Notes: generated by a model not told the origin, from the sequence alone. A DNA stretch of 50,075 nucleotides from a candidate division LCP-89 bacterium (GCA_025774555.1 JALGVT010000017.1:1-50075); one strand, 5' to 3'; positions 25,097 through 34,190 are shown, numbered from the stretch's first letter. Program-made: numbers and translations.

Positions 25097-26395
25097 ATGC
25101 TGTCAATCGCAGCTAAATATTTAAAAAGCTACTTGTTCTACCAGAAGAGTCAGCGATGGAGCCGTGATAGAATCGAAGCTCACCAGGATGAGATGCTCAA
25201 AAGGCTGATCCGTCACGCTGGAAAACAGGTGCCTTATTACCGACGGCTCTTTCGTTCTGTCGGTTTCGATCCAGAAAGTTTTAGAGGGCGTGAAGACCTG
25301 ACTCGAATCCCTCTGCTGGATAAGGAAACCGTGCGCACCAGACGTGATGAATTGATCGCTGATAACGCCAGAAGTTACGGTATTACCTGGGAATCCACCA
25401 GCGGATCGACGGGCACTCCGCTGCATCTTATCGTTGATAGAGGAGCCCAGGCTGCCAAGCTGGCGGCGTTGCTGCGCAGTTATCAATGGGCTGGTTATTC
25501 GCTTCGGAAGAAAACCTTCAGCCTGCAGAGTTATTATATCGAAAATGCCGATTTTGAATATAAGCCGGTTTTCAATGTTCTGCGCTATGACTCCAATAAG
25601 CTCAGGAAGGATTCAGCGCTGAAGGTAATCGCTGAAGTCAACAGGATAAAACCGAAGTTCTTCATGGGATTCCCTTTCGACCTGCTTATGTTCAGCCGGT
25701 TTGCCCTGGATGAGGGCATTGAAATTGCATTGCCCGACGCAGTTGTGACTTATGGAGAAACGCTCTCCGAGCATAAACGCGAAGCTCTGAAAAGAGCGTA
25801 TAAATGCGGCATCTTCGATTTCTATTCCAACCACGAAGCTAACGTTATGATCGCAGAATGCGAACATCATAGACTACACCTGATCGATGATTTTGCACTT
25901 CATGAAGTGATTGAAGCATACAGCGATAACCTCGCAAATAATGGGAGAGGTGAGCTGATAGGAACAGGTCTATATAATTATGCCATGCCGCTGATCAGAT
26001 ACCGCACGCGCGATGATATTGTTCTGTCAGATGATGGTGCGCGCTGTCCCTGCGGAAGGAATTTTCCAGTAGTCGAACAAATCATCGGCAAACAGTGCGA
26101 CTATATAGAAACGCCGGATGGGAGACTCCTGGGCGCAGTCATGTCACATTCCATCGATAACGGCAGGGGCGTTGTTATGTCACAGTGCATTCAGGACGCT
26201 TTAGATCATATCGACGTCAATCTCGTTGTGGATAATCAGTATAATGAGAATTCACAGCAGGCTATAGAACGGGATCTTCGAAAAAGATTGGGACGGGAGA
26301 TGCGGATCGATTTTCACATAGTGCCTCAGCTTGTCAAACGGGACGGAGGTAAAACGCCCTTTATTTTATCGAAGATCGGGCGTACTTACGTATAG
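25097..26395 (+). CDS. PaaK/CapK-type adenylate-forming CoA ligase
   Basis: A 432-residue protein of the phenylacetate-CoA ligase/CapK family. The ATP-binding loop ESTSGSTGTPLH, YGETLSEHKR, the YRTRDDIVL motif, a CPCGR zinc-type segment and the late GGKTPF are visible. Such enzymes activate a carboxylic acid as acyl-AMP and pass it to CoA or another acceptor; CapK members occur in capsule clusters. The frame is open further upstream to 25028, but those 23 residues are translated repeat element, so the ATG at 25097 is preferred. The acid it activates is unknown. Confidence 0.83.
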   Translation: MLSIAAKYLKSYLFYQKSQRWSRDRIEAHQDEMLKRLIRHAGKQVPYYRRLFRSVGFDPESFRGREDLTRIPLLDKETVRTRRDELIADNARSYGITWESTSGSTGTPLHLIVDRGAQAAKLAALLRSYQWAGYSLRKKTFSLQSYYIENADFEYKPVFNVLRYDSNKLRKDSALKVIAEVNRIKPKFFMGFPFDLLMFSRFALDEGIEIALPDAVVTYGETLSEHKREALKRAYKCGIFDFYSNHEANVMIAECEHHRLHLIDDFALHEVIEAYSDNLANNGRGELIGTGLYNYAMPLIRYRTRDDIVLSDDGARCPCGRNFPVVEQIIGKQCDYIETPDGRLLGAVMSHSIDNGRGVVMSQCIQDALDHIDVNLVVDNQYNENSQQAIERDLRKRLGREMRIDFHIVPQLVKRDGGKTPFILSKIGRTYV

Positions 26396-26399
26396 AACT

Positions 26400-27548
26400 A
26401 TGCCAAAGATACCTTTTAATATCCCTTATCTGACCGGCGCTGAAGAAGCTTATATGCTGGATGCACTTCGATCCCGCGCGCACTGCGGCAACCGCGCCTA
26501 TGCGGAGCGATGCATTGCTTTGCTTAAAGAGAAATACGGCTTTCATGCAGTTTTTCTGACGCCTTCCTGCACCGCCGCCATGGAGATGGGAGCGATATTA
26601 GCCGATCTGCAGCCCGGCGACGAGGTTATCCTGCCATCTTACACCTTCAGTTCCACAGCCAACGCAATCGTTCTACGAGGCGCCATACCCGCTTTCTGCG
26701 ACGTCGATCCTGCCACGATGAACATAGACGTCAGCCTGATTGAAGAGCTTATCACCGAACGCACCCGCCTCATAGTCCCCATAGATTATACCGGCATACC
26801 GTGTGATATAGATGCTATACTTGCTATTGCAAAAAAATATAACCTATTGGTCATGCAGGATGCCGCACAGTCAATCCACTCATTTTACAAGGGCACGCCC
26901 TGCGGAGGATCAGCTCCGCTTGCCGCCTTCAGTTTCCATGAATCGAAGAATCTGAGTTGCGGCGAGGGAGGAGCCTTGGTTGTCAACGATCCGGCTCTGG
27001 TCGAGCGGGCTGCGTTCCTGCAAGAGAAGGGTACGGATCGCAGTCTGGTATTGAAAGGTCTGCGTTCCAAATACGGCTGGATCGACCTGGGTTCGAGTTT
27101 TCTCCTATCCGATATTCTGGCGGCAGTACTGCTGGCTCAGATAGAGCGCGTAGATGAAATCGTTGCGAAAAGAGCGGTTGTTACTTCAGCATATTTCAAC
27201 CTGTTTGATCCGTACGGGGAACAAGGACTACTTCAACTGCCTGCATATCCTGACCATATACAGGTCAATCACCATGCGTTCTTCGTGATTTTCGACACCG
27301 CGCCCAACCGCGATACCTTCCTTAAACTGACAGGGCAGAAAGAGATTTATCCTTATTCCGGATATGTGCCGCTGCATTCGTCCAGGATGGGACGAAAGTT
27401 CGGATACGAACCGGAAGACGTTCCGGTAACGGAAGACATAGCCAAACGTATTGTGCGTCTGCCCTTTTACACCGATCTGTCTGAAAATGGGCTGGATTAC
27501 TGCATCAGCGGAATGCAAACCGTATTAGAGCAGATATATCATTGCTGA
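26400..27548 (+). CDS. wecE: WecE-type dTDP-4-amino-4,6-dideoxygalactose transaminase
   Basis: A 382-residue PLP enzyme of the DegT/DnrJ/EryC1/StrS family. The opening IPFNIPYLTGAEEAYM, FSFHESKN with the PLP lysine K183, D154 in MQDAAQS, and YVPLHSS match WecE/RffA of enterobacteria closely. The reaction is glutamate-dependent amination of dTDP-4-keto-6-deoxyglucose at C4. An upstream in-frame extension overlaps the ligase gene; the ATG 4 bases after that stop is the better start. It would supply the amino sugar for the NeuD/PglD-type acyltransferase at 22811. The 2,3-dehydratase that follows suggests a further-deoxygenated sugar. Confidence 0.88.
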   Translation: MPKIPFNIPYLTGAEEAYMLDALRSRAHCGNRAYAERCIALLKEKYGFHAVFLTPSCTAAMEMGAILADLQPGDEVILPSYTFSSTANAIVLRGAIPAFCDVDPATMNIDVSLIEELITERTRLIVPIDYTGIPCDIDAILAIAKKYNLLVMQDAAQSIHSFYKGTPCGGSAPLAAFSFHESKNLSCGEGGALVVNDPALVERAAFLQEKGTDRSLVLKGLRSKYGWIDLGSSFLLSDILAAVLLAQIERVDEIVAKRAVVTSAYFNLFDPYGEQGLLQLPAYPDHIQVNHHAFFVIFDTAPNRDTFLKLTGQKEIYPYSGYVPLHSSRMGRKFGYEPEDVPVTEDIAKRIVRLPFYTDLSENGLDYCISGMQTVLEQIYHC

Positions 27549-27561
27549 TCTGGTTACTGGT

Positions 27562-29079
27562 ATGACACTAAACGAAGAGAAAGTCAGAAAGGAAGTGAAC
27601 GATCTGCAGCGCAGCCTGCAGGAAGCGCTGCATTCTAAAGGCGACAATCCCAATCTCGATTTCCTGATTTCTTCTCTGACGGAATACAATCCATTTAACA
27701 CTACCGAAGAAATCATCGAATGGCTCCATAATAGAGAGAATGAAGAGCAGTTTGACGTTGAGATCATCCCGCTGGCTGAATTGCGGAAATGGTATTTTGA
27801 TCCGTACACCGGTGATCTTGCGCACGGTTCCGGCGGATATTTCGCCATCAGAGGATTGGAAGTTTATACCAATATCGGTCCGGTCAGGAAATGGAGGCAG
27901 CCAATCATCGACCAGCCCAAAATCGGTCTGCTGGGAATCCTGACAAAGAAGATAGACGGTATTCTCTACTTCCTGATGCAGGCTAAGGCTGAACCGGGAA
28001 ACATCAACTCCTTCCAGATATCGCCAACGGTGCAGGCAACGCGCAGCAATTACATGCGGATGCATCAGGGCAAGCCGACTCGTTTCCTCGAATTTTTCAT
28101 CAACGGCGACTCTGAGGTGCTGTTCGATCAACTTCAATCCGAACAGGGGGCTCGTTTCTTCAGGAAGCGGAACCGCAACATGATAGTTCGCATTTCCGAA
28201 GACTCAGAGCTTGATTTGCCTCCTTCTTTCAAATGGTTGACGTTGGGGCAGATCAAACAACTGATGCAGTTTGATAACGTTGTCAATATGGATGCGCGGT
28301 CGGTTATCTCCAATATTTCCTTCTGTCAGAATCAGAGAACCTCTCTTAAACCAATCCGGCGTGATCGAATCAAAGAGTGCATCGCAAATACTCCTCTCGT
28401 TAAACAGCCTGTCAGCGATTTTCAGGTGCAAATGATTGCATCAGTTTGTTCGGATGAAATCCCGCACCATTCCATGGGAGAACTGATGCACAACCTCTGT
28501 CGGGAAAAGTTCGAATGCGAACTTGAAACCCGGCTGATTCCTTTAAACGAAGTCGATGACTGGCTGATAACTCCACGGCGTATTATCCACGACAGGGGCT
28601 TGTATTTTTCAGTGATCGGCGTGCGTGTGGAAGCGGAGAACAGGGAGGTTTCTTCATGGGACCAACCAATCATTCAGCAGCATCATTCGGGTATCGTCGG
28701 TTTTATCGCCAAAGAGATCAACGGCGCTATGCACTTCCTGATTCAGTTAAAAATGGAGAGCGGCAACATCGATCTGCTGGAGATGGCGCCAACGGTGCAG
28801 TGCATCACCGGAAGCTATGAGCACGAAAGTCTGCCTCCTTATGTAGGCGAAATGCTTGAACCTCAGCAGAGCCGCATAGTCTTCAGTACCATGCAATCGG
28901 AAGAGGGCGGCAGGTTCTACAGAGAAGAGAACAGGAACATCCTGTTAATGGCAGATGATGACTTCCCCATTGAAACACCGAAACACTACATTTGGGTTTC
29001 ATACAAACAACTGAAACAACTGCTGATGTTCAACAATTTCCTGAATGTCGAATCGCGCAGTCTGTTAGCGCTGATATAA
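27562..29079 (+). CDS. NDP-hexose 2,3-dehydratase family protein (EvaA-like)
   Basis: A 505-residue protein made of two copies of the hexose 2,3-dehydratase domain (about 60-255 and 315-500). Matched blocks are WRQPIIDQPKIGLLGIL / WDQPIIQQHHSGIVGFI, AEPGNINSFQISPTVQ / MESGNIDLLEMAPTVQ and FNNFLNVESRSLLA near the end. This two-domain layout is that of EvaA, TylX3 and relatives, which open the route to 2-deoxy and 2,3-dideoxy sugars from dTDP-4-keto-6-deoxyglucose. Known members are mostly from antibiotic pathways and polysaccharide clusters. It follows the aminotransferase by 13 bases. Confidence 0.88.
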   Translation: MTLNEEKVRKEVNDLQRSLQEALHSKGDNPNLDFLISSLTEYNPFNTTEEIIEWLHNRENEEQFDVEIIPLAELRKWYFDPYTGDLAHGSGGYFAIRGLEVYTNIGPVRKWRQPIIDQPKIGLLGILTKKIDGILYFLMQAKAEPGNINSFQISPTVQATRSNYMRMHQGKPTRFLEFFINGDSEVLFDQLQSEQGARFFRKRNRNMIVRISEDSELDLPPSFKWLTLGQIKQLMQFDNVVNMDARSVISNISFCQNQRTSLKPIRRDRIKECIANTPLVKQPVSDFQVQMIASVCSDEIPHHSMGELMHNLCREKFECELETRLIPLNEVDDWLITPRRIIHDRGLYFSVIGVRVEAENREVSSWDQPIIQQHHSGIVGFIAKEINGAMHFLIQLKMESGNIDLLEMAPTVQCITGSYEHESLPPYVGEMLEPQQSRIVFSTMQSEEGGRFYREENRNILLMADDDFPIETPKHYIWVSYKQLKQLLMFNNFLNVESRSLLALI

Positions 29080-29126
29080 TTGAAAGCATCTATGAACAGC
29101 CCGCCTGTTATTTACCAGTTAATCTC

Positions 29127-30587
29127 ATGACTATTGCGAACAAACGAGATTTCACCCATTATCTGCTTCTGACGTTTATTCTTGTGTCCGCTGCTGTATT
29201 GCGCTTGATGATGCTGGGCGGTAAAAGTCTCTGGGCTGATGAGGGCGTTATCTGGTATATGGCGCTTGGAGCAGTACATTATGATGCTCCGCCCATTTAT
29301 TATGTTCTCTATAACTGGTCGATCAGTCTCTTCGGCTGGAACGAATTTGCGGGCAGGCTGCCATCAGCGTTGTTCGGCTGGGCTTGTGTTCCACTGGTCT
29401 ATTTTATCGGGAAAGTAACTGTTGATCGAAAATACGGACTATACTGCGCTTTAGTAGCGGGTATTTCTGTTTTTCTCATTCCGCTCTCGCAGGAAATGCG
29501 AATATATAGCATCGTCGGCTTTGAAACACTCCTGGCGTTATGGATATTTCTGCGTATTGTGAGGGACGAAAGAGCACACTTCGGCTGGTGGTTCGGTTTG
29601 CTTATTATTGGCGTAATCGGTCAGTACAGCCACTGTTTCTTCATTTTCATTCTGGGATATTTTGGTTTGACCTATTTTGCTGTTCACGGTCGCCGCAGCG
29701 TCAGAGGACTCATTCTGTTCATTTCCATGATTGCCGCCATCTTGATACTGAGCGTCCCGCAATTATCTACGACAGCTTCTGTCATCGGAAGCAGACAGCA
29801 CATGATGGCATCCGATTTCGCGCATCTTCTCGCAAATATCTTGCAAGTAATGCGCTCTTATTTCAGCTTCCTTTTCGGTAACTATTCGGTCGGTTTCATC
29901 AAGGTCGTCATGGTTATCGCCTGGCTTTTATTTGTTATTCAGGGATTGAGGAAAATAGCAGCCTCAATAAAAGCAGATGATTTCCAGGCTCTTTTCATGA
30001 AGATGATGCTGGGAATGATAATAGTATTCACTCTGCTGTATTTCGTCGTGGATGTTTCCACAGCGGGACATCTGATTTTTATCTACGTGCCCTTTCTGTT
30101 TGTTGTCGCAGGGGCTTTGGCGTCCTTCAGGAGAAAGCGCCTTATTGCCATTTTGACGCTGTTTATTCTCTTATCTGGTATTACCTTGATAGATTACTAC
30201 AAATCACCCACCTATTACTATGATCGCTCAGATTGGCGGTCGGCTGGACTGCTGTTAAGCCAGCAATTCGAGAACGATGACGCCCTGCTTATTTTGGGGG
30301 CGAGGAACGCGTATTACACGCTGAAGTTCTATCACCCCGCTCTCGAGGGCGATATTTATTACCGACCCAGACACGACCGCGAGCTGTCAACTGACGATGA
30401 ATTGATAAAATGGTGGCAGAGATCAACAACGATTGAAAAAGTGCAGATTCTCTTGAAGGACCATTCGCGCGTCTGGATTGCCTCCTTGAACAACTTCAGT
30501 GAAAAAGAGATAACAGCAGCCCTCCATGAATATCAAACCTGGGATTTTGGACCGGGTTTACAGTATTTTCGGTTCGATTCCAAATGA
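29127..30587 (+). CDS. GT39-like (ArnT/PMT type) membrane glycosyltransferase
   Basis: A 486-residue integral membrane protein with about ten to twelve hydrophobic segments. The first periplasmic loop carries the D38-E39 pair in KSLWADEGVIW and a second acidic site near D53 (HYDAPPIYY), as in GT-C enzymes that use polyprenyl-phosphate sugars. A short soluble tail closes the protein. The frame is open upstream to 28992, but that would overlap the preceding gene by 88 bases, so the ATG at 29127 is chosen. It would transfer the sugar loaded by the GT2 at 21852, or another lipid-linked sugar, outside the inner membrane. Acceptor unknown. Confidence 0.8.
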   Translation: MTIANKRDFTHYLLLTFILVSAAVLRLMMLGGKSLWADEGVIWYMALGAVHYDAPPIYYVLYNWSISLFGWNEFAGRLPSALFGWACVPLVYFIGKVTVDRKYGLYCALVAGISVFLIPLSQEMRIYSIVGFETLLALWIFLRIVRDERAHFGWWFGLLIIGVIGQYSHCFFIFILGYFGLTYFAVHGRRSVRGLILFISMIAAILILSVPQLSTTASVIGSRQHMMASDFAHLLANILQVMRSYFSFLFGNYSVGFIKVVMVIAWLLFVIQGLRKIAASIKADDFQALFMKMMLGMIIVFTLLYFVVDVSTAGHLIFIYVPFLFVVAGALASFRRKRLIAILTLFILLSGITLIDYYKSPTYYYDRSDWRSAGLLLSQQFENDDALLILGARNAYYTLKFYHPALEGDIYYRPRHDRELSTDDELIKWWQRSTTIEKVQILLKDHSRVWIASLNNFSEKEITAALHEYQTWDFGPGLQYFRFDSK

Positions 30588-30648
30588 AATTCTCCTGCAG
30601 ATCCTCAATATAAATCAAAGGCAAAGCACGACAGGCGAATGATTTGCC

Positions 30649-30677
30649 TTGACATTCAACTAAAAATGATATATATT
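30649..30677 (+). promoter_or_regulatory. promoter of the AlgX-like gene
   Basis: A perfect TTGACA (30649-30654), 17-base spacer and TATATT (30672-30677) precede the gene at 30746 by about 68 bases. It makes that gene an independent unit downstream of the glycan run. Confidence 0.7.
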
Positions 30678-30745
30678 AAATCTTATAAATGGAAAGCAGG
30701 AATGCAAAGACCAATCTGTTTAACTCTTGAATCTCTATCTGAAGC

Positions 30746-31873
30746 ATGCTGAGCAAAAAAAGAACCCTTCTCTATTTAATCTATTTCTGGGGTATCGTCA
30801 GTCTCCTGATTTTCGTCGTCACCCGCAGCGAATACCTGATGTCAAAACTCACGATTATGGGTGAACCATACGGGAATCTCTACAAAAACTGCAAGGTTGC
30901 CAATTTCAAGATTCCGATAGAACCAACCAAGGCGCCCCCTGCATTTTTCAATAAAACTCCTGTAAATGAATGCGATATTATCGTGCTGGGTGACAGCCAC
31001 ATGCGCACCTGGCCCGGGCGATACTGGTTCCCTGTCGAACTGCAGATGTACTACGACCGCCCCGTATTTCACATGAAGATTATGCGCGATACTTTTAAAT
31101 ATCTGAACAAGAGCGGTATTCAACCGGTCAAGAAACGTAGAATATGTATTCTTGAATCCGGTGAAGCGAGGATTTTCGATAGATACTTTGAAATACCCGA
31201 TATGAAACCAGTCGATCCTGAACCGATAACGGAGATTATGTTCGGAATCGGTGAAGAACAACCGACCTTGATGAAGATACGAAACCGCTGGTTCGATCAA
31301 ACTGAGAGAAATTACAGCTTCTTCGTCAAGAATAACGTTATCTTCCAATCTGTCATCGAATTTTACTACACTTCTTTATTCAAGTACTTCGGCAAAATAT
31401 CGGAGCTAACCCCTGTTTATTCTTTAGATCCGCCATTCCTTTTCGAACATCAGCAGGTTAGTCTGAATCGTCCGTCCAGCTATTTCTATTTTCACGATAA
31501 TAAAATGATCGCACAGATTGCAGACAACGTCAAAATAATCTGCGACAGTTTATCGTCGATGTATAACCTCGAAATGATTTTCTTCCCCACGCCGAATACC
31601 ATGACTCTGCATCATGATATTATTACCGACAGGGAATACGATGAGTATCTGCCCCGTTTATGCGACGCGGTAGAGGAGAAAGGCGTCCCTGTTATCAGGG
31701 TATATGAACTCTATCTGGAAAGCGATGAATTGCTGTTCCTGCCCACTGATAATCACTGGAATGCAAAGGGCGCGGAAATAGCTTTCAATGAGATAGTTAA
31801 AGCGGTGAATGAAAAATTACGTATTATTGATGGTGAAGCGGTAGAGCAGATTTATAGTGGTTTGCAGAAGTAA
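30746..31873 (+). CDS. AlgX/AlgJ-like SGNH-hydrolase family protein
   Basis: A 375-residue protein anchored by one N-terminal membrane segment (about 7-26). The SGNH blocks are visible: the nucleophile S84 in LGDSHMRTW, and D335/H337 in PTDNHWNAKG near the C-terminus. The DxHW-plus-NAKG form is typical of the AlgX/AlgJ/DltD-like branch that acetylates or de-acetylates exopolysaccharides in the periplasm. Such proteins usually work with an MBOAT membrane acyltransferase, but none is present in the window. It has its own promoter and ends before a stack of hairpins. Confidence 0.8.
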   Translation: MLSKKRTLLYLIYFWGIVSLLIFVVTRSEYLMSKLTIMGEPYGNLYKNCKVANFKIPIEPTKAPPAFFNKTPVNECDIIVLGDSHMRTWPGRYWFPVELQMYYDRPVFHMKIMRDTFKYLNKSGIQPVKKRRICILESGEARIFDRYFEIPDMKPVDPEPITEIMFGIGEEQPTLMKIRNRWFDQTERNYSFFVKNNVIFQSVIEFYYTSLFKYFGKISELTPVYSLDPPFLFEHQQVSLNRPSSYFYFHDNKMIAQIADNVKIICDSLSSMYNLEMIFFPTPNTMTLHHDIITDREYDEYLPRLCDAVEEKGVPVIRVYELYLESDELLFLPTDNHWNAKGAEIAFNEIVKAVNEKLRIIDGEAVEQIYSGLQK

Positions 31874-31902
31874 TTTCTTTTGAAGATGCTGCTTGAATTG
31901 TT

Positions 31903-31973
31903 ATTCCCGTGTGGCGTAGCCATCCCTTCGGGAAAAACGGGAATCCAGCAGGTCGGATTCCCCTGAATCCGAC
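31903..31973. repeat. stacked palindromes between convergent genes
   Basis: ATTCCCGT (31903-31910) pairs with ACGGGAAT (31937-31944), and GTCGGATTC (31952-31960) pairs with GAATCCGAC (31965-31973) around a 4-base loop. Together with the terminator at 31981 they fill the gap between two convergent genes. Confidence 0.6.
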
Positions 31974-31980
31974 GCATAGT

Positions 31981-32009
31981 AGGGGTGCACGGCGGTGCAC
32001 CCCTTTTTT
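31981..32009 (+). terminator. strong terminator of the AlgX-like gene
   Basis: AGGGGTGCAC (31981-31990) pairs perfectly with GTGCACCCCT (31995-32004) around a GGCG loop, with TTTTTT after it. The symmetric stem may also stop minus-strand transcripts of the aconitase gene. Confidence 0.85.
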
Positions 32010-32039
32010 GCTATATACAAAACAGAGCCCTTCGTGTTT

Positions 32040-34007
32040 CTACAGTTTAGACTTCACCCAGTTTTCCAATCCGCCCAGATTGATCAATTCCTGAGCAGCA
32101 GTTCCAACCGGACTCAGAGTATATGTTTTTCCACCTGCCGTCAGAATTGATTTCTTGAAATCTATCACTGCCTTAACACCAGTGCGGACGGTCAGCTTAT
32201 CCTCGCCGAAGCGGCTTTTCAGATCATTGACCAGTTCCGGCGCTTCGATAACCAGAAAGCCGTTGTTGATAGCGTTGCGCTTGTAGGTTTCAGAGAATGA
32301 TCCGGCAATCACCAAACTGACGCCGCGATATTGCAGCGCAGTGGCAGCCTGCTCGCGGGAACTGCTGCTCCCGAAACTGTAACCGCCCACCAGAATATCA
32401 CCCTCCTGCACGATCCTGCCAAATTCAGGATCGTAGTTCTCCATAACCACCGCAGCCTGTTGCTCCGGTGTAAAGTCGTCGATATAGGTGTATTTCCCCG
32501 GATATATACCATCTGTATTCAAGTTGTCCTGATGACAGAAGATCAGTTCTCCTTCTATCAATTCCGGGAAGCCGTCAAGGATAGTCACTGAGGTTGTATC
32601 CACAGCCATCTTCGGTTTGATCTCGATGTTGCCAACAGGCTTGACTGCTTCGGTAACTCCGGGGAAATCGATCTTTCCAGCAACAGCAGAAGCCGCGACC
32701 ACCGCCGGTGAAGCGAGGTACGCCTTTGAACTTGCCGCACCCATTCGTCCTTTGAAATTGCGGTTTGTGGCGGAGATGCCGACCTCGTTCTCACCCAGCA
32801 GTCCAGCTCCCAAACCGATGCAGGCTCCGCAGCCGGGCGGCAGCGTAATAGCGCCTGCATCCAGCAGCGCCTGCCAGTCGCCGCGCCTCTCACTTTCCGC
32901 CTGGATTTCCGCCGACGCCGCGGCAAGATATAGTTCCACGCCATCTGCGACCTTTTTCCCGCGTATAACCTCAGCAGCTTCGCTCAAGTCTTCAACTCTG
33001 CCGTTTACACATGAGAGCAGATAGGCTTTCTGTATAGCGATATTCTGCTCGCGCATTTCAGGGATAGAAGCCATAACCTTAGCGGATCCGGGTCCTGATA
33101 CGCAGGGATTTACCGTGGTTAAATTGAAGGTCAACTCCCGGGCATAATATGCGTCGCCATCTGCCTGCAGGTTTTCACTTTCGAGAGCGTATATACGCGG
33201 CAGAGTCATTCGAGGATTAGCGCCTCCGCCATCAACGTCGGAAGGAACGCCGGAAGCTCCGCGTTTAGCGATAAATGCCGCTCTTGCTTTCAGCCATTCG
33301 ATTGTTACCTCATCAATGGGGAACAAGCCCGCCAGCGCGCCCCATTCTGTGGTCATATTGGCGATAGTCAATCGTGCGCTGATCGAAAGATGGCGTATTC
33401 CGTCGCCTGAAAATTCAAGCGCGTGATTAAGAACTTCATCCTTATTGAACAGTCCGCAGAGCGTGAGGATAACGTCTTTGCCGGAAACGCCTTCTTTCAG
33501 TTTCCCGTTCAGGATAATCTTTGCTACCGGAGGCACCTGCCACCAGGTTCTGCCGGTTGCCCAGATGGCAGCCGCATCGGTTCTGACGATCGGCGTTCCC
33601 AAACATCCCAAACCGCCGTACATATTCGCATGGCTGTCGGAAGCGACTACCATTGTCCCGGGCCAGGCGTAGCCCTCTTCGCACATGATCTGGTGACCGA
33701 TCCCTCTGCCTGCAGGATAGAAATCGACTCCCATCTCCTCAGCGAAGGCTTCAATTTTGCTGTATTTAGTAAGATTCTCATCAGACTTATCCTGAACTCG
33801 ATGGTCCAGAGCGAATATCGGTTGCCGCGGATCAGCGATATTTTGCGCGCCGATGACGCGGAATTTGGGGATCACCGCGCCGGTATTGTCGTGTGTCAGC
33901 ACATGTGCTGGTTTGATGGAGATGTAATCGCCGCTTCTGACGACGTGTCCATCTTCCAGATTGTATGTGAAACGTTGAGCTATCTTTTCTACTAAATTCT
34001 GAGCCAT
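32040..34007 (-). CDS. single-chain aconitase family hydratase resembling fungal homoaconitase
   Basis: A 655-residue two-part aconitase (large catalytic domains plus the swivel domain in one chain). The three Fe-S cysteines are C333 (LSCVNGR), C393 and C396 (GCGACIGLGAG). Long blocks such as VRTDAAAIWATGRTWWQ, LTIANMTTEWGAL and ISATNRNFKGRMG recall fungal homoaconitase (Lys4/LysF) more than bacterial AcnA/AcnB or LeuC/LeuD. It isomerises a tricarboxylic acid: citrate, or homocitrate in the aminoadipate lysine route. No other lysine or TCA gene is nearby, so the substrate is open. GGAGAGA precedes the ATG. Cytoplasmic. Confidence 0.85.
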   Translation of the reverse strand: MAQNLVEKIAQRFTYNLEDGHVVRSGDYISIKPAHVLTHDNTGAVIPKFRVIGAQNIADPRQPIFALDHRVQDKSDENLTKYSKIEAFAEEMGVDFYPAGRGIGHQIMCEEGYAWPGTMVVASDSHANMYGGLGCLGTPIVRTDAAAIWATGRTWWQVPPVAKIILNGKLKEGVSGKDVILTLCGLFNKDEVLNHALEFSGDGIRHLSISARLTIANMTTEWGALAGLFPIDEVTIEWLKARAAFIAKRGASGVPSDVDGGGANPRMTLPRIYALESENLQADGDAYYARELTFNLTTVNPCVSGPGSAKVMASIPEMREQNIAIQKAYLLSCVNGRVEDLSEAAEVIRGKKVADGVELYLAAASAEIQAESERRGDWQALLDAGAITLPPGCGACIGLGAGLLGENEVGISATNRNFKGRMGAASSKAYLASPAVVAASAVAGKIDFPGVTEAVKPVGNIEIKPKMAVDTTSVTILDGFPELIEGELIFCHQDNLNTDGIYPGKYTYIDDFTPEQQAAVVMENYDPEFGRIVQEGDILVGGYSFGSSSSREQAATALQYRGVSLVIAGSFSETYKRNAINNGFLVIEAPELVNDLKSRFGEDKLTVRTGVKAVIDFKKSILTAGGKTYTLSPVGTAAQELINLGGLENWVKSKL

Positions 34008-34190
34008 TTTTATCTCTCCGGCAATCTAACTAACAAATTATAAAAGCTGCTGTCAATGATTATGATCCAAACTATAGTGAAATATAGCAATTTTCACCGC
34101 CAAAATCAAGACTTGAAGCTCTAACGCGTCATTGCAGATGGAGGGCAACATAGATCATGGATAGCGGAAAGAAAACATCAGTGCTTTTGG

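Noticed and set aside
26331-26399. Upstream start of the WecE-type aminotransferase
   Set aside because: It overlaps the ligase gene and adds residues absent from the family; MPKIPFNIPYLTG is the typical N-terminus.
28992-29126. Upstream start of the GT39-like gene
   Set aside because: It would overlap the 2,3-dehydratase gene by 88 bases in another frame; the membrane protein begins naturally at 29127.
33423-33995. 190-codon plus-strand frame opposite the aconitase gene
   Set aside because: A shadow frame; the minus-strand aconitase has intact Fe-S and active-site motifs throughout.
32040-34007. 3-isopropylmalate dehydratase (LeuC/LeuD)
   Set aside because: Large and swivel domains are in one chain and the motifs resemble homoaconitase rather than LeuC.
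34008-34075. Minus-strand promoter for the aconitase gene with TTGACA at 34051-34056
   Set aside because: No acceptable -10 stands at 16-18 bases (17 bases gives TTAGTT), unlike the other promoters in the window.
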